Made by a program: the position numbers and the translations under genes. Under the pieces are notes generated by a model. That model did no database searches. It saw only the letters and a program-made list of their open reading frames with translations, and had not been told where the DNA came from. Of a stretch of DNA of 64,000 nt, positions 52,275-61,681 are shown in pieces. Source of the stretch: DASQZK01 sp963809925 (GTDB lineage: Bacteria; Bacteroidota; Bacteroidia; Bacteroidales; GCA-2748055); assembly GCA_963809925.1 (NCBI GenBank), contig CAWELH010000010.1:248001-312000 (forward strand), read 5' to 3'. Numbering within the stretch: position 1 is the stretch's first letter; the number at the start of each line of letters is the position of its first letter.

Positions 52275-53240
52275 TCATTTAAATTCAGTAGCCTGTATAG
52301 CCTGACTGATGATTTTCCCGCCTTCATATTTATAGAATCCCTTCCCGGTTTTTGTTCCATGGTACCCGGCTCTCACAAGTCTTTTCAAAATCGGAGAAGG
52401 TTTGTATTTCTGAAGTCCGAATTCTGCATAAAGGTTATCCATCCATTTAAGTAGTTTGTCGAGGCCGATCCTGTCTGCCATTTCGAAGGGGCCAAACAGG
52501 AGACCGTATCCCAGTTTCATGGTCGTATCGATGCACTGGACAGAAGCGACGCCTTCCATCAATGTTTCACAAGCCTCGTTTATAAGGGTAACGATAAGCC
52601 GGCTGCTCACATGGCCCGGTGACTCGTGCAGGGTGATTGGTAGTTTGTCGATCATCTTGGAAAACCTGAGGATAAATTCATAGGTAGCATCATTGGTTTC
52701 AAGACCTCTCACAACCTCAACGATCTTCACGGATGAGGCAGGGGTGATGAAATGGAGTCCAATGGCACGTTCCGGGTGACGAAGGACAGAGGCCAAATCG
52801 GAAATCATCAGTGTGGAATTGTTGGAAGTAATTACCACTTCATCGCCAACCACGGCTTCCACCTTTTTAAATACATCCTTACGGATTTCAATATTGGTGC
52901 CGGGTTTCCTAGAGTTGATAGATTCGATCACGAGATCGGCATCCCTGATGTCATTATAATCTGTTGATCCCTTAATGCGTGAGAGTATTGCACGTTTTTC
53001 ACCTTTAGTAAGGCCCCATTTATTAATGATCTCATCGAGCTGCAATTCAAGTTCATTATAAACCTCACTGATACGATCTTCGGAAACATCGATAAAAACC
53101 ACATCCATACCCTGCTGGCTGACGAGCCGGGTAATTTCCTGGCCCATGGCCCCGCACCCAATCACCGCAACCTTTTGTATACTTCCGTGGCTTTTCGATG
53201 ATTTCTGGCTCAGAGCGAAATCTGCTAATGTCTCAGTCAT
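52275..53240 (-). CDS. 3-hydroxyacyl-CoA dehydrogenase family protein (divergent)
   Basis: A 321-residue NAD-dependent dehydrogenase of the 3-hydroxybutyryl-CoA dehydrogenase type. The Rossmann loop is VIGCGAMG (27-33), preceded by a 20-residue N-terminal extension. The catalytic pair H163 (GLHFITP) and E175 (KIVEVVRG) and Ser142 are conserved, but two asparagines common to the family are changed: HFFNP is HFITP and the GFVVNR-type motif is GHVSSR. The C-terminal domain is complete (GPFEMADRIGLD). It lies between pta and ackA, which suggests a CoA-ester pathway feeding acids, but whether the substrate is 3-hydroxybutyryl-CoA is uncertain. Confidence 0.85.
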   Translation of the reverse strand: MTETLADFALSQKSSKSHGSIQKVAVIGCGAMGQEITRLVSQQGMDVVFIDVSEDRISEVYNELELQLDEIINKWGLTKGEKRAILSRIKGSTDYNDIRDADLVIESINSRKPGTNIEIRKDVFKKVEAVVGDEVVITSNNSTLMISDLASVLRHPERAIGLHFITPASSVKIVEVVRGLETNDATYEFILRFSKMIDKLPITLHESPGHVSSRLIVTLINEACETLMEGVASVQCIDTTMKLGYGLLFGPFEMADRIGLDKLLKWMDNLYAEFGLQKYKPSPILKRLVRAGYHGTKTGKGFYKYEGGKIISQAIQATEFK

Positions 53241-53277
53241 TTCTTTATTTGTTTATATATATTTTTTCAATGATGCG

Positions 53278-54279
53278 TTAGTTCCCTGCTGCCTGGTTTG
53301 CTGTAATGGCCACAAGATTCACGATATCACTTACAGAACAGCCTCTGGACAGGTCATTAATGGGAGCAGCCATGCCTTGAAGAACTGGACCGATCGCTTC
53401 GGCTCCTGCCAGTCTTTGCACTAGTTTATACGCAATATTGCCAACTTCAAGACTGGGGAAAATCAGCACATTGGCCTTTCCGGCAATCTCACTGCCGGGA
53501 GCTTTTGATTTACCTATGGCTTCAATGATGGCCGCATCTGCCTGGAGTTCTCCGTCTATCAGAATGCCGGGGGCCATTTCTTTTGCGATGCGAGTGGCAT
53601 TCACCACTTTATCAACCATTGCGTGCTTGGCACTTCCTTTTGTTGAAAAGCTGAGCATAGCTATCTTCGGTTCAAATCCTGCAATGGCCCTGGTTGTTTC
53701 GGCTGTTGCAACAGCAATCTCAGCCAGTTCACGCTCATTGGGATCAGGGTGTACAGCACAATCAGCGAAAACCATCAGTCCGTCGTGGCCAAATTCCCTG
53801 TCTTTCAAGATCATAATAAATGCACCAGATACAACACTGATGCCGGGCTTTGTTTTTACGTACTGAAAGGCAGGCCGCAAAACATCACCGGTAGCATTTT
53901 TCGCACCGGCTACTTCGCCGTCGGCATCTCCGGCTTTTATCATCAGCGTTCCAAGATATAACGGATCTTCAATGAGAATCTCAGCCTGTTCCCTGGTTAG
54001 CCCCTTGCTTTTTCGCAGATCCAGCATCAGATTAATGTAGGCCTCCTTTTTATCGTGAGTCTTTGGATTAACAATATGTGCTTTTGAAATGTTTTGGAGG
54101 TTCATCCTTTCTGCTTCTTTCTTTATGCTCCCGGGATCACCGAGGAGGATAATGCTGGCGATTCCTTCCCCAATAATAATGTCGGCAGCTTTCAACGTTC
54201 TCTCTTCATCACCTTCAGGCAGTACAATACGTTTATGATGGTTTTTAGCCTTTGCTTTTATCTGTTCAAGTAAATTCAT
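53278..54279 (-). CDS. pta: Phosphate acetyltransferase
   Basis: A 333-residue short-form Pta: acetyl-CoA plus phosphate to acetyl phosphate. Conserved patterns include RIVLPEGDEERTLKAA, GTLMIKAGDADGEVAGA, SFSTKGSAKH (about 210-219) and the C-terminal LIFPSLEVGNIAYKLVQRL. It has no DRTGG regulatory domain. It is the first gene of the minus-strand cluster pta, hbd-like, ackA, ptb, buk. A TAnnTTTG match (TATTTTTG, 54335-54328, minus strand) lies 49 nt upstream, so this may be the cluster promoter. Confidence 0.95.
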   Translation of the reverse strand: MNLLEQIKAKAKNHHKRIVLPEGDEERTLKAADIIIGEGIASIILLGDPGSIKKEAERMNLQNISKAHIVNPKTHDKKEAYINLMLDLRKSKGLTREQAEILIEDPLYLGTLMIKAGDADGEVAGAKNATGDVLRPAFQYVKTKPGISVVSGAFIMILKDREFGHDGLMVFADCAVHPDPNERELAEIAVATAETTRAIAGFEPKIAMLSFSTKGSAKHAMVDKVVNATRIAKEMAPGILIDGELQADAAIIEAIGKSKAPGSEIAGKANVLIFPSLEVGNIAYKLVQRLAGAEAIGPVLQGMAAPINDLSRGCSVSDIVNLVAITANQAAGN

Positions 54280-54463
54280 TGATTTTCAATTGATTATATT
54301 GATACTTGGATAAGTCGTAAAATTAATCAAAAATAATTTAGCCGGAGGGTTGTGAAAGATGATTTATATCAGTTTTACGGCGTGTTTTACAACAATATTT
54401 CTTATTGATCAAAAGGCCTGGCGGATTGTTTAGAATACAGTTATAAAAAAACCGAAATACATC

Positions 54464-55267
54464 ATGAAAGTTCATAAAATATTTGAACGGCTCTGGCTCG
54501 ACTATGTGGCTACAACGCCTTCGGCAGGTCGTATTCAGGAACTTTTTAACCGTGAAGGCGAACAGGTTAAGAACGATCATATTGCATTCCGCACTTTTAA
54601 TGATCCTCGTGTGAGCATTGAGATACTTGCAAAACCTTTCACTTCTGAAGGCTATATTGAAAAAGGCGAATATTATTTCGAACAGAAACATCTGGAAGCA
54701 CGACATTATGAAAAGCCGGACGATGCCGAAGCACCAAGAATCTTTATCAGTCAGCTGGTACTCGGTGATTTTTCCGACTTTCTGAGGTCAACCATTTCCG
54801 GTCTTATCGATAAAATCCCTCCAGAAATTCTTGATCCTGAAGCATTGATCTTCACCGGAAGCCTGTTCGGTACGCCCTCATACCATACCTATGAGAAACT
54901 CCTCAAAGAATCGGAGTACGCTGCATGGTTGTACGTATTTGGTTACAGGGCAAATCATTTTACAGTGAGTGTAAACGAACTTAAGAAATTCAGAGACATT
55001 GAACAGGTCAACGATTTCCTAAAGAGGAACGGCTTTGAATTGAACAGCTCCGGGGGCGAAATTAAGGGCTCAGCCGGTCAGCTCCTCAGACAATCGAGTA
55101 CTCTTGGAGATAAGGTCAGCATAGACTTTAATGAAGGAAAGTATACGGTCCCGTCCTGCTATTATGAGTTTGCCCAGCGCTATATGAATAAATCGGGCAA
55201 GCTTTTCAGCGGCTTCATTGCAGGTTCAGCCGATAAAATATTTGAAAGCACAAACTTCAGGAAGTAA
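54464..55267 (+). CDS. DUF1338-family protein (2-oxoadipate dioxygenase/decarboxylase-like)
   Basis: A 267-residue protein of the DUF1338/HglS family. Metal ligands are visible: H39 (NDHIAFRT), H165 (YRANHFTVSV) and E235 (CYYEFAQRY). HglS enzymes use Fe(II) and oxygen to turn 2-oxoadipate into 2-hydroxyglutarate in lysine breakdown, and plants have related proteins. This short form is about half the length of Pseudomonas HglS (about 460), as is common for the small branch, so the substrate may differ. Divergent from pta. Confidence 0.85.
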   Translation: MKVHKIFERLWLDYVATTPSAGRIQELFNREGEQVKNDHIAFRTFNDPRVSIEILAKPFTSEGYIEKGEYYFEQKHLEARHYEKPDDAEAPRIFISQLVLGDFSDFLRSTISGLIDKIPPEILDPEALIFTGSLFGTPSYHTYEKLLKESEYAAWLYVFGYRANHFTVSVNELKKFRDIEQVNDFLKRNGFELNSSGGEIKGSAGQLLRQSSTLGDKVSIDFNEGKYTVPSCYYEFAQRYMNKSGKLFSGFIAGSADKIFESTNFRK

Positions 55268-55461
55268 AAGTTCTGAGAACGTAGACACTCTGCCATTTAC
55301 TTTTCTGTGGTCCGGGTTTAGCCAAAGGGCGACAGGAGGTGACTCCGAATATTTTGTAACCGGAACTTTTTGTAAGCGCATGCATGATAACAAGCCAGTC
55401 TTCGTTGCTCCATTCTCAGGAACAAGTACTAAGAGAACGATAACTTCATCATACCTTTACC

Positions 55462-55809
55462 TCAATCCTGGCTACTGATAACTTCTCTTACCATGGTGAG
55501 AAGCATCTTGAATTTCTCAGGCGCTTTGACAGCGTGAGGGTGACCTGCCGGAAGAATAATGGATTCACCTGCAGCGGTTATGAATGAGCGGCCGTCAATG
55601 ATGATCTCCCCTTTCCCTTCCAGTATCTGTACCAGGGCATCGAAGGGTGCAGAATGTTCACTTAGTTCCTGACCACGGTCGAAGGCAAAAAGGGTGATAT
55701 TTCCACCCGGCTTTTTAATGATCTGCTTGCTCACAATACCCTCTGACGAGTAATTAATTTTGCTTGCGAAGGTGAATTTATCCGAATGTGTTATTTTTGT
55801 ATCGTTCAT
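55462..55809 (-). CDS. Small cupin-domain protein
   Basis: A 115-residue single cupin. The metal motif region LSEHSAPFDALVQILEGKGE (49-68) and the second motif with LPAGHPHAVKAP are those of a mono-domain cupin, though the usual first HxH is reduced to a single His. It lies 40 nt after the membrane ferredoxin gene on the same strand. Such small cupins bind small ligands or metals; no function can be assigned. Confidence 0.83.
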   Translation of the reverse strand: MNDTKITHSDKFTFASKINYSSEGIVSKQIIKKPGGNITLFAFDRGQELSEHSAPFDALVQILEGKGEIIIDGRSFITAAGESIILPAGHPHAVKAPEKFKMLLTMVREVISSQD

Positions 55810-55849
55810 ATTTTTTTGATATTAAGTAACTAATTGTTGTAATTATGTT

Positions 55850-56866
55850 TTAGATTCTTGCCATCGACAGGGTGATGGCATGCAGCGAAACAGTAATAAA
55901 CAAATAAAGGGTTCTGGAGGTTTTTGGCGACAGGTTAAGAAATTTATATTTCAACGATCCTGAATGACATGATGAAATGCAATCACCGCAGAGCGTACAA
56001 CTTATTCCTGGCTTTTGCCGAAGAATGTCATTCTTCCCCAGCGCATCGTACCGGCAGTGTGAGGAACACGACATACAGGCAGAACAGGTATCATCAATGA
56101 TCATTCGGAAAGGTGAAACATACTTGTAATAATTCACGATTGTACCAATGGGACATATGTTGATGCAATGAACCATTTTCCCTTTCCTGTGTGAAAATAT
56201 CAGGATGACACCAAGTGAAGCAACACCAAATACAAGGGCCATGACAAGAGCAAGGTATGAAGATGCTCCGGTCCATTTCAGGATAAGGGCGGCACAAATC
56301 ACAAGAAACAAAACGGTATGTTTCAGGCTCCTGTTTACAATTGTTCCTCTCAGCCGCTTTGTGCCGCCTGCAAAATAACTATCGATCCCACCAAAGTAAC
56401 ACAAATGGCTGCACCAGGCCGGACCGGATAATACCACTGTACTGAGGAAAAGTATTGTCATCACCGAAATATCACCACGATATACCGGGCCTGCAAGAAT
56501 CATAGCGGGAATGGGAAGATGAAGTTTCCCTGTCATAAGAAACAGGGGTGATGCAGTCAGACCCAGTACCATCTGTGAAAAAAAAACGATGCTGAAAAGA
56601 AACCAGGTCTTCTTTCGCCATATCGCAATTTTAAGCGGGTCCTGCATGTGCCAGGCTACGATGGAGGAATACCCTGCAATGAAGACAACCTCTACCCAGC
56701 CACCGCCATGAATCAGTCTTTCCAGCAAAAGAAACGGCTTCCCTGACAAGCTATTGATGAGCGCCAGGTTTAGTCCGACAAATACAAAAACCGACAGTGG
56801 AAGGAGCAACTTGTCCTTACTAAATTCACCCTGAAAATTTTTCTGCCGGAAAACCGCTTTATTCAT
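55850..56866 (-). CDS. Membrane-bound 4Fe-4S protein, NapH/CcoG-like
   Basis: A 338-residue inner-membrane protein with about seven TM segments and two cytoplasmic 4Fe-4S clusters near the C-terminus: CSACMSCSSHC and CTLCGDCISSCH. The motif GPAWCSHLCYFGGID (about 148-162) matches the GPxWCSxLCPxG motif of NapH/NosR-type polyferredoxins, with Tyr in place of Pro. It should pass electrons across or along the membrane; the partner is not encoded here apart from a cupin gene downstream. Not a complete CcoG. Confidence 0.85.
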   Translation of the reverse strand: MNKAVFRQKNFQGEFSKDKLLLPLSVFVFVGLNLALINSLSGKPFLLLERLIHGGGWVEVVFIAGYSSIVAWHMQDPLKIAIWRKKTWFLFSIVFFSQMVLGLTASPLFLMTGKLHLPIPAMILAGPVYRGDISVMTILFLSTVVLSGPAWCSHLCYFGGIDSYFAGGTKRLRGTIVNRSLKHTVLFLVICAALILKWTGASSYLALVMALVFGVASLGVILIFSHRKGKMVHCINICPIGTIVNYYKYVSPFRMIIDDTCSACMSCSSHCRYDALGKNDILRQKPGISCTLCGDCISSCHSGSLKYKFLNLSPKTSRTLYLFITVSLHAITLSMARI

Positions 56867-57088
56867 TCTTAAAATTAATCAAGTACTTTAATGCGTAAAT
56901 ATATATATTTTTTTGTAAACAGAAAAGATGGGGGCAGCGTAACCAGCGAATTAAAGATCTCAATTCCTGACTTCCTAACTCCCTAACTATCCCCAAGTTA
57001 CCCCCGGTTCCTGAAAGGGGAGGTCCTGCGCACGTTCCTTCCTATAGACATTTCACCTTCTCACTTTCTCACCCACATCACCTCTTAT

Positions 57089-57128
57089 TTGTTGAGTTGT
57101 TGATTTGTTGATTTGTTGATTTGTTGAA
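57089..57128. repeat. 8-bp tandem array, TTGTTGAT type
   Basis: About five copies of the 8-bp unit TTGTTGAT in tandem. The same unit recurs at 62752-62824, and its reverse complement at about 22397-22410. Confidence 0.9.
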
Positions 57129-57170
57129 TTGAAGAGTGGCCTATAGAACACGTCGTCATACCTGACTCCT

Positions 57171-57231
57171 GATCACTCCATCACTTCATCACTCCATCAC
57201 TTCATAACTCCATCACTCCATCACTCCATAA
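57171..57231. repeat. 8-bp tandem array, TCCATCAC/TCCATAAC type
   Basis: About seven imperfect copies of an 8-bp unit (TCCATCAC, TTCATCAC, TTCATAAC). It is in the same period and family as the arrays at 23113-23202 and 62851-62960. Confidence 0.9.
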
Positions 57232-57298
57232 CCTTCCCCTAAATAATTAGCCATTTATTTCTAACTTTACGACCTTAAAAACAGCATCAGCGACAATT

Positions 57299-60238
57299 AT
57301 GCCTGCAAATCTACTTAACGACCTGAAAATCAAAGGAGAGATTTTCGAAGATGAGTCCCGGAGACTAATATATTCAACCGACGCATCTGCCTACAGGGAG
57401 ATCCCTGTAGGCGTGGTATGGCCAGAAGGAGAGGATGACGTGATCTCCACGGTAAACTTTGCACGAAGGCATTCTCTTAGCTTGATTCCAAGGGGAGCAG
57501 GCACATCGCTGGCAGGTCAGGTCGTGGGGAATGGTCTGGTAGTCGATATTTCCAGGCATATGAACAGGATACTGGAGATCAACGCGGAAGAAAGATGGGT
57601 GAGAGTGCAGCCTGGCGTAGTTCTCGATGAGTTGAACCTTTATCTTAAGCCATATGATTTGTTTTTCGCCCCTGAAACTTCCACATCGAACCGCTGTGTA
57701 ATCGGCGGTATGATCGGGAATAACAGCAGCGGCCTTCATTCGCTGATATACGGAACGACGCGTGAACACCTTCTTTCAGTGAGGGCTGTGCTTTCAGACG
57801 GGAGCATTGCAGAATTCGGACCGCTCAGCGACACTGAATTTGCGACAAGATGCGTGGGAGAAAAGCTTGAAAATGAGATATACAAACAAATTAGGACGCT
57901 TTTATCTGATCCTTCACGCCGTGAGAAAATAGACCGTGGATTTCCCGACGCGGCGGTCGTTAGGCGAAATACTGGATATGCCCTCGACGTTTTGAAGGAT
58001 TCGAAAGCTTTTGATGACATGAGCCGGAAAGACTTTAATTTTTGCAGGCTGATTGCCGGCTCCGAAGGTACACTGACATTTGTCACGGAAGCCAGACTGC
58101 ATCTCAACCCTTTACCTCCGGCACACAAGGCCCTGGTGTGCGTGCATTTCGATTCGGTAATGGATGCCATAAAAGGGAATTTGGTCGCATTAAAGTACAA
58201 ACCTGGCGCAGTTGAACTTATGGATAAGAAGATACTGGACCTCACGAAGGAAAACATTGAACAACGTAAGAACAGGTTTTTTGTGAAAGGTGATCCCGGG
58301 GCTATCCTGATGATTGAGTTTGCACGTGACACGATGGATGAAATAAAGATGTTAGGTGAAGGTCTCGAAAAAGAACTCAGAGCGAAGGGTTTGGGCTATC
58401 ATTTTCCTGTCATTTCAGGTGAAGATATCCGGAAAGTCTGGAATTTGAGAAAGGCCGGCCTCGGTGTCCTTTCCAATATGACAGGCGATGCCAAACCGGT
58501 CTCTGTCATCGAGGATACATCTGTAAATCCTTTAAAACTTGAAAGTTACATCACTGAGTTCAACCATATCCTGGAACGTTACAAGCTTGACTGCGTATAT
58601 CACGCTCACATTTCAGTAGGAGAACTTCATCTTCGTCCAATCCTGAATCTGAAAGACCCTGCGGATGTAGAGATGTTCCATACGATTGCTGAGGAAACGG
58701 CGAAACTGGTAAAAAAATTCCGGGGATCACTTAGCGGTGAACATGGTGACGGCCGGTTACGAGGTGAATTTATTCCGTTGATGGTTGGTGATGAAATCTA
58801 TCAATGGTTCAGGGATATTAAAAGGACCTGGGATCCGGAATGTGTTTTTAATGCCGGTAAGATCACAGATACCCCGCCAATGAATACCTTCCTGCGGTAT
58901 GAACCGGGAAAGGCGGAAAGAGAAATCGAGACGGTATTTGACTTTTCATCCTCGGGGGGGATATTACGAGCAGTTGAAAAATGCAACGGTACCGGCGATT
59001 GCAGGAAGTCGGAGCTCATTGGCGGGACAATGTGTCCGAGCTTTATGGCTACCAGAAATGAGAACACCACTACCCGGGCCCGCGCAAATATTCTGCGTGA
59101 ATACCTGACTCATTCCGATAAAACGAATCCGTTTGACCATAAAGAGATCTATGATGTCCTGGATTTGTGCCTCTCCTGTAAAGGCTGTAAGTCGGAATGT
59201 CCATCCAGTGTGGATATGGCAAAACTTAAGGCAGAATTCCTGCAACACTACTATGACAATAATGGTATACCTTTAAGAACAAGATTAATAGCATATATTA
59301 CTTCACTCAATAAAATAGGAGCTTTTGTACCTTCAGTCTATAATTTTTTTGTGGGGAACAAATACGTTTCCGGTATAATTAAGAAGACCATCGGCTTTGC
59401 TGAGAAACGTAGCATCCCTTTGTTATACAGGCAAACGTTCCATTCATGGACAAAGAAAAACCTTGAAAAACTCAATGGCGGACTTCCAAAGGAAGCAAGG
59501 ATAGTCAATCTTTTTGCGGATGAATTTACTGAATACAATGATACGGAGATAGGGATAAAGGCCGTTAAACTATTGACAACCCTGGGCTACCGTGTCGCGA
59601 TACCTGCCCATGGGGAAAGTGCCCGGACTTTTATTTCCAAAGGTTTGCTCAGGACAGCAAAAAGAAAGGCTACCCGGAATATTAACCTGTTAAAGGATTA
59701 TATCGGTACCGGATCGCCGCTTTTGGGTATTGAACCTTCGGGAATCCTGGGATTCAGGGACGAGTATCCCGATCTCGTAAAGGGTCCGCTGAAGGATGAT
59801 GCACTGATGATCGCTGAAAACTCCTTTCTCATCGATGAGTTTCTTGCATCGGAGATGGAAAATGGCAATATACAGAAAGAGGCGTTTACGAAAGCATCAC
59901 GCACCATCAAACTCCATGGGCACTGCCAGCAAAAGGCGGTTGCTTCTACATCGCCCACATTGAAGGTACTTTCTTTTCCCGAGAATTACTCTGCCGGAGA
60001 AATCCCGTCCGGATGTTGCGGTATGGCAGGTTCCTTTGGATTTGAGAAAGAACACTTCGACCTTTCGATGAAGGTTGGAGAACTTGTTTTATTCCCGGCT
60101 GTAAGGAATGCCGGTGATGATGTGATCATTGCTGCTCCGGGGACCAGCTGCCGCCATCAGATCAAGGATGGCACCGGCCGGAAAGCACTTCACCCCGTAG
60201 AAATTCTATACGATGCCCTGGTAACGAAAATGGAATAA
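57299..60238 (+). CDS. FAD-dependent 2-hydroxyacid dehydrogenase fused to Fe-S and CCG domains (GlcD-GlcF-like)
   Basis: A 979-residue fusion. The N-terminal FAD-binding-4 domain (about 35-260) has PRGAGTSLAGQ (64-74); the FAD-oxidase C-terminal domain follows (about 270-535; GSLSGEHGDGRLRGEF is its conserved His region). Then two [4Fe-4S] ferredoxin motifs (CNGTGDCRKSELIGGTMCP and CLSCKGCKSECP) and CCG-type cysteine motifs near the C-terminus (HGHCQQKA, SGCCGMAGSFG). This layout is that of YdiJ/Dld-like enzymes oxidising D-lactate or D-2-hydroxyglutarate. A D-2-hydroxyglutarate role would fit the DUF1338 gene nearby, but that is speculation. Complete, with no interruptions. Confidence 0.93.
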   Translation: MPANLLNDLKIKGEIFEDESRRLIYSTDASAYREIPVGVVWPEGEDDVISTVNFARRHSLSLIPRGAGTSLAGQVVGNGLVVDISRHMNRILEINAEERWVRVQPGVVLDELNLYLKPYDLFFAPETSTSNRCVIGGMIGNNSSGLHSLIYGTTREHLLSVRAVLSDGSIAEFGPLSDTEFATRCVGEKLENEIYKQIRTLLSDPSRREKIDRGFPDAAVVRRNTGYALDVLKDSKAFDDMSRKDFNFCRLIAGSEGTLTFVTEARLHLNPLPPAHKALVCVHFDSVMDAIKGNLVALKYKPGAVELMDKKILDLTKENIEQRKNRFFVKGDPGAILMIEFARDTMDEIKMLGEGLEKELRAKGLGYHFPVISGEDIRKVWNLRKAGLGVLSNMTGDAKPVSVIEDTSVNPLKLESYITEFNHILERYKLDCVYHAHISVGELHLRPILNLKDPADVEMFHTIAEETAKLVKKFRGSLSGEHGDGRLRGEFIPLMVGDEIYQWFRDIKRTWDPECVFNAGKITDTPPMNTFLRYEPGKAEREIETVFDFSSSGGILRAVEKCNGTGDCRKSELIGGTMCPSFMATRNENTTTRARANILREYLTHSDKTNPFDHKEIYDVLDLCLSCKGCKSECPSSVDMAKLKAEFLQHYYDNNGIPLRTRLIAYITSLNKIGAFVPSVYNFFVGNKYVSGIIKKTIGFAEKRSIPLLYRQTFHSWTKKNLEKLNGGLPKEARIVNLFADEFTEYNDTEIGIKAVKLLTTLGYRVAIPAHGESARTFISKGLLRTAKRKATRNINLLKDYIGTGSPLLGIEPSGILGFRDEYPDLVKGPLKDDALMIAENSFLIDEFLASEMENGNIQKEAFTKASRTIKLHGHCQQKAVASTSPTLKVLSFPENYSAGEIPSGCCGMAGSFGFEKEHFDLSMKVGELVLFPAVRNAGDDVIIAAPGTSCRHQIKDGTGRKALHPVEILYDALVTKME

Positions 60239-60268
60239 GATTAACTCTAAGTCGTAGATATTGAGCCG

Positions 60269-61681
60269 TTAAACTTTCAGCACTTCCCCTTCGGATTTAG
60301 CGATAATTACTGCTCCACAACTGTCGCTCCACACATTTGTGGCTGTCCTGAACATATCAAGGATACGGTCTACAGCCAGAATCAGTCCGACCCCTTCAAG
60401 AGGAATGCCTACAGCTGTCAGGATAACAGTGATCATAACCAGGCCGGCCATCGGTATGCCCGCAGCACCAATAGATGCCAGCAGGGCGGTGATCACAATG
60501 ATGAACTGCTGCAAAATGGTCATCTCCATACCGTAAGCCTGTGCAATGAAAATTGCCGCCACGCATTCATACAATGCAGTCCCATCCATGTTTATTGTTG
60601 CGCCGAGCGGTAGGGTAAAGCTGGATATCTCATTTGAAACCCCGCTGTTATTTTCCACTGCAGACATGGTTAACGGCAACGTGGCGCCGGAAGAAGACGT
60701 CGAAAAAGCTGTCAGCAGGGGAGTTGTCATATTTCTGAAATGACGGAACGGTTTCGATTTCCCAATGAATTTTACGAGGAGGGGTAGTGATATGAAAGAA
60801 TGGATCGATAAAGCAAGCAGTACGGTTGCCATGTAGAGCCCCATGCTGGACAATAGATTAACAAGATTATCCTGATCAGCCACCACCTTTGTTACGATGC
60901 CAAAAATACCAAGTGGGGTGAAGAGAATTATGAACATCGTGATTTTCATCATCACTTCAAACACAGCATTAAACAGGTTTGTCAAAAATTCACGTGACGT
61001 CTTGTTCACACGGGTAATGAAGAAGCCGAACAACATACTGAAAAAGATGATGCTTAGCATATCATTTTCAACCATGGCTTTTAGAATATTATCCGGAACA
61101 ATGTCGATGATCAGATCCTTCATTTCACGTTGGTACTCTACCAGGCCTTCGACCTTTTGCAGAAGATTCAGATCGGAGCCCACGCCAGGCCTGATCAGAT
61201 TGACAAGTACAAGGCCGGTCAAAATCGCTAGTAAACTCGTGATCAGATAGTAACTCATGGTTTTTAGTCCAAGGCGGCCAATATTTTGACCTGAACCAAG
61301 GTTGGTAATTCCTGAAATCAACGAACTCACGACCAGAGGGATAATCAGCATCTTCAATGCCCGGAGGAAAATATCACCGAGCCAGCTAACATTGGTAACC
61401 ACCGGGTTAGTATACGCGGAGTTTGTGATTACTGCCCTGTAGTTCAAAAAATCTTCCGGTCCAAGAATCTCCGAGAGTTTCTGCGAGAATTCTGATAGCG
61501 AATCAAATGTTTTGCCTTTTTCACTTTTTACTGCGGTAAGCACTTCAGCCGGCAGATTACGTTTCGTAAGGTTTTTTACCGTGGCATCACTTATCCGGTA
61601 TCGGCTTGGAAATGATAATCCCGTAATGATCGCCAGCAGGAGAGCGATAAGAATCTGCCAGTGCAGAGCAGGCTTTTTCAT
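60269..61681 (-). CDS. Dicarboxylate/amino acid:cation symporter (DAACS family)
   Basis: A 470-residue membrane transporter of the glutamate/aspartate family. Typical features are the serine-rich loop AFSTSSSGATLPLTM (about 328-342), NMDGTALYECVAAIFIAQ (about 370-387) and the C-terminal AVDRILDMFRTATNVWSDS. An insert of about 80 residues near the N-terminus (after the first TM) is unusual compared with GltP. It should import glutamate, aspartate or C4-dicarboxylates with sodium or protons. Convergent with the FAD/Fe-S dehydrogenase. Confidence 0.92.
   Translation of the reverse strand: MKKPALHWQILIALLLAIITGLSFPSRYRISDATVKNLTKRNLPAEVLTAVKSEKGKTFDSLSEFSQKLSEILGPEDFLNYRAVITNSAYTNPVVTNVSWLGDIFLRALKMLIIPLVVSSLISGITNLGSGQNIGRLGLKTMSYYLITSLLAILTGLVLVNLIRPGVGSDLNLLQKVEGLVEYQREMKDLIIDIVPDNILKAMVENDMLSIIFFSMLFGFFITRVNKTSREFLTNLFNAVFEVMMKITMFIILFTPLGIFGIVTKVVADQDNLVNLLSSMGLYMATVLLALSIHSFISLPLLVKFIGKSKPFRHFRNMTTPLLTAFSTSSSGATLPLTMSAVENNSGVSNEISSFTLPLGATINMDGTALYECVAAIFIAQAYGMEMTILQQFIIVITALLASIGAAGIPMAGLVMITVILTAVGIPLEGVGLILAVDRILDMFRTATNVWSDSCGAVIIAKSEGEVLKV

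Larger units (their letters stand above)
56867..57298. other. Repeat-containing intergenic region, no gene supported
   Basis: About 430 nt between divergent genes. It carries a short TTCCTAAC/TCCCTAAC run (about 56965-56990), an array of the 8-bp unit TTGTTGAT (57089-57128) and an array of TCCATCAC/TTCATAAC-type 8-bp units (57171-57231). Both unit types also occur near 22.2-23.2 kb and 62.7-63.0 kb. No other feature is recognised. Confidence 0.75.

Noticed and set aside
52275..54279. A complete butyrate synthesis operon
   Set aside because: Thiolase, crotonase, butyryl-CoA dehydrogenase and electron-transfer flavoprotein genes are all absent from the window; only terminal steps and a divergent dehydrogenase are present.
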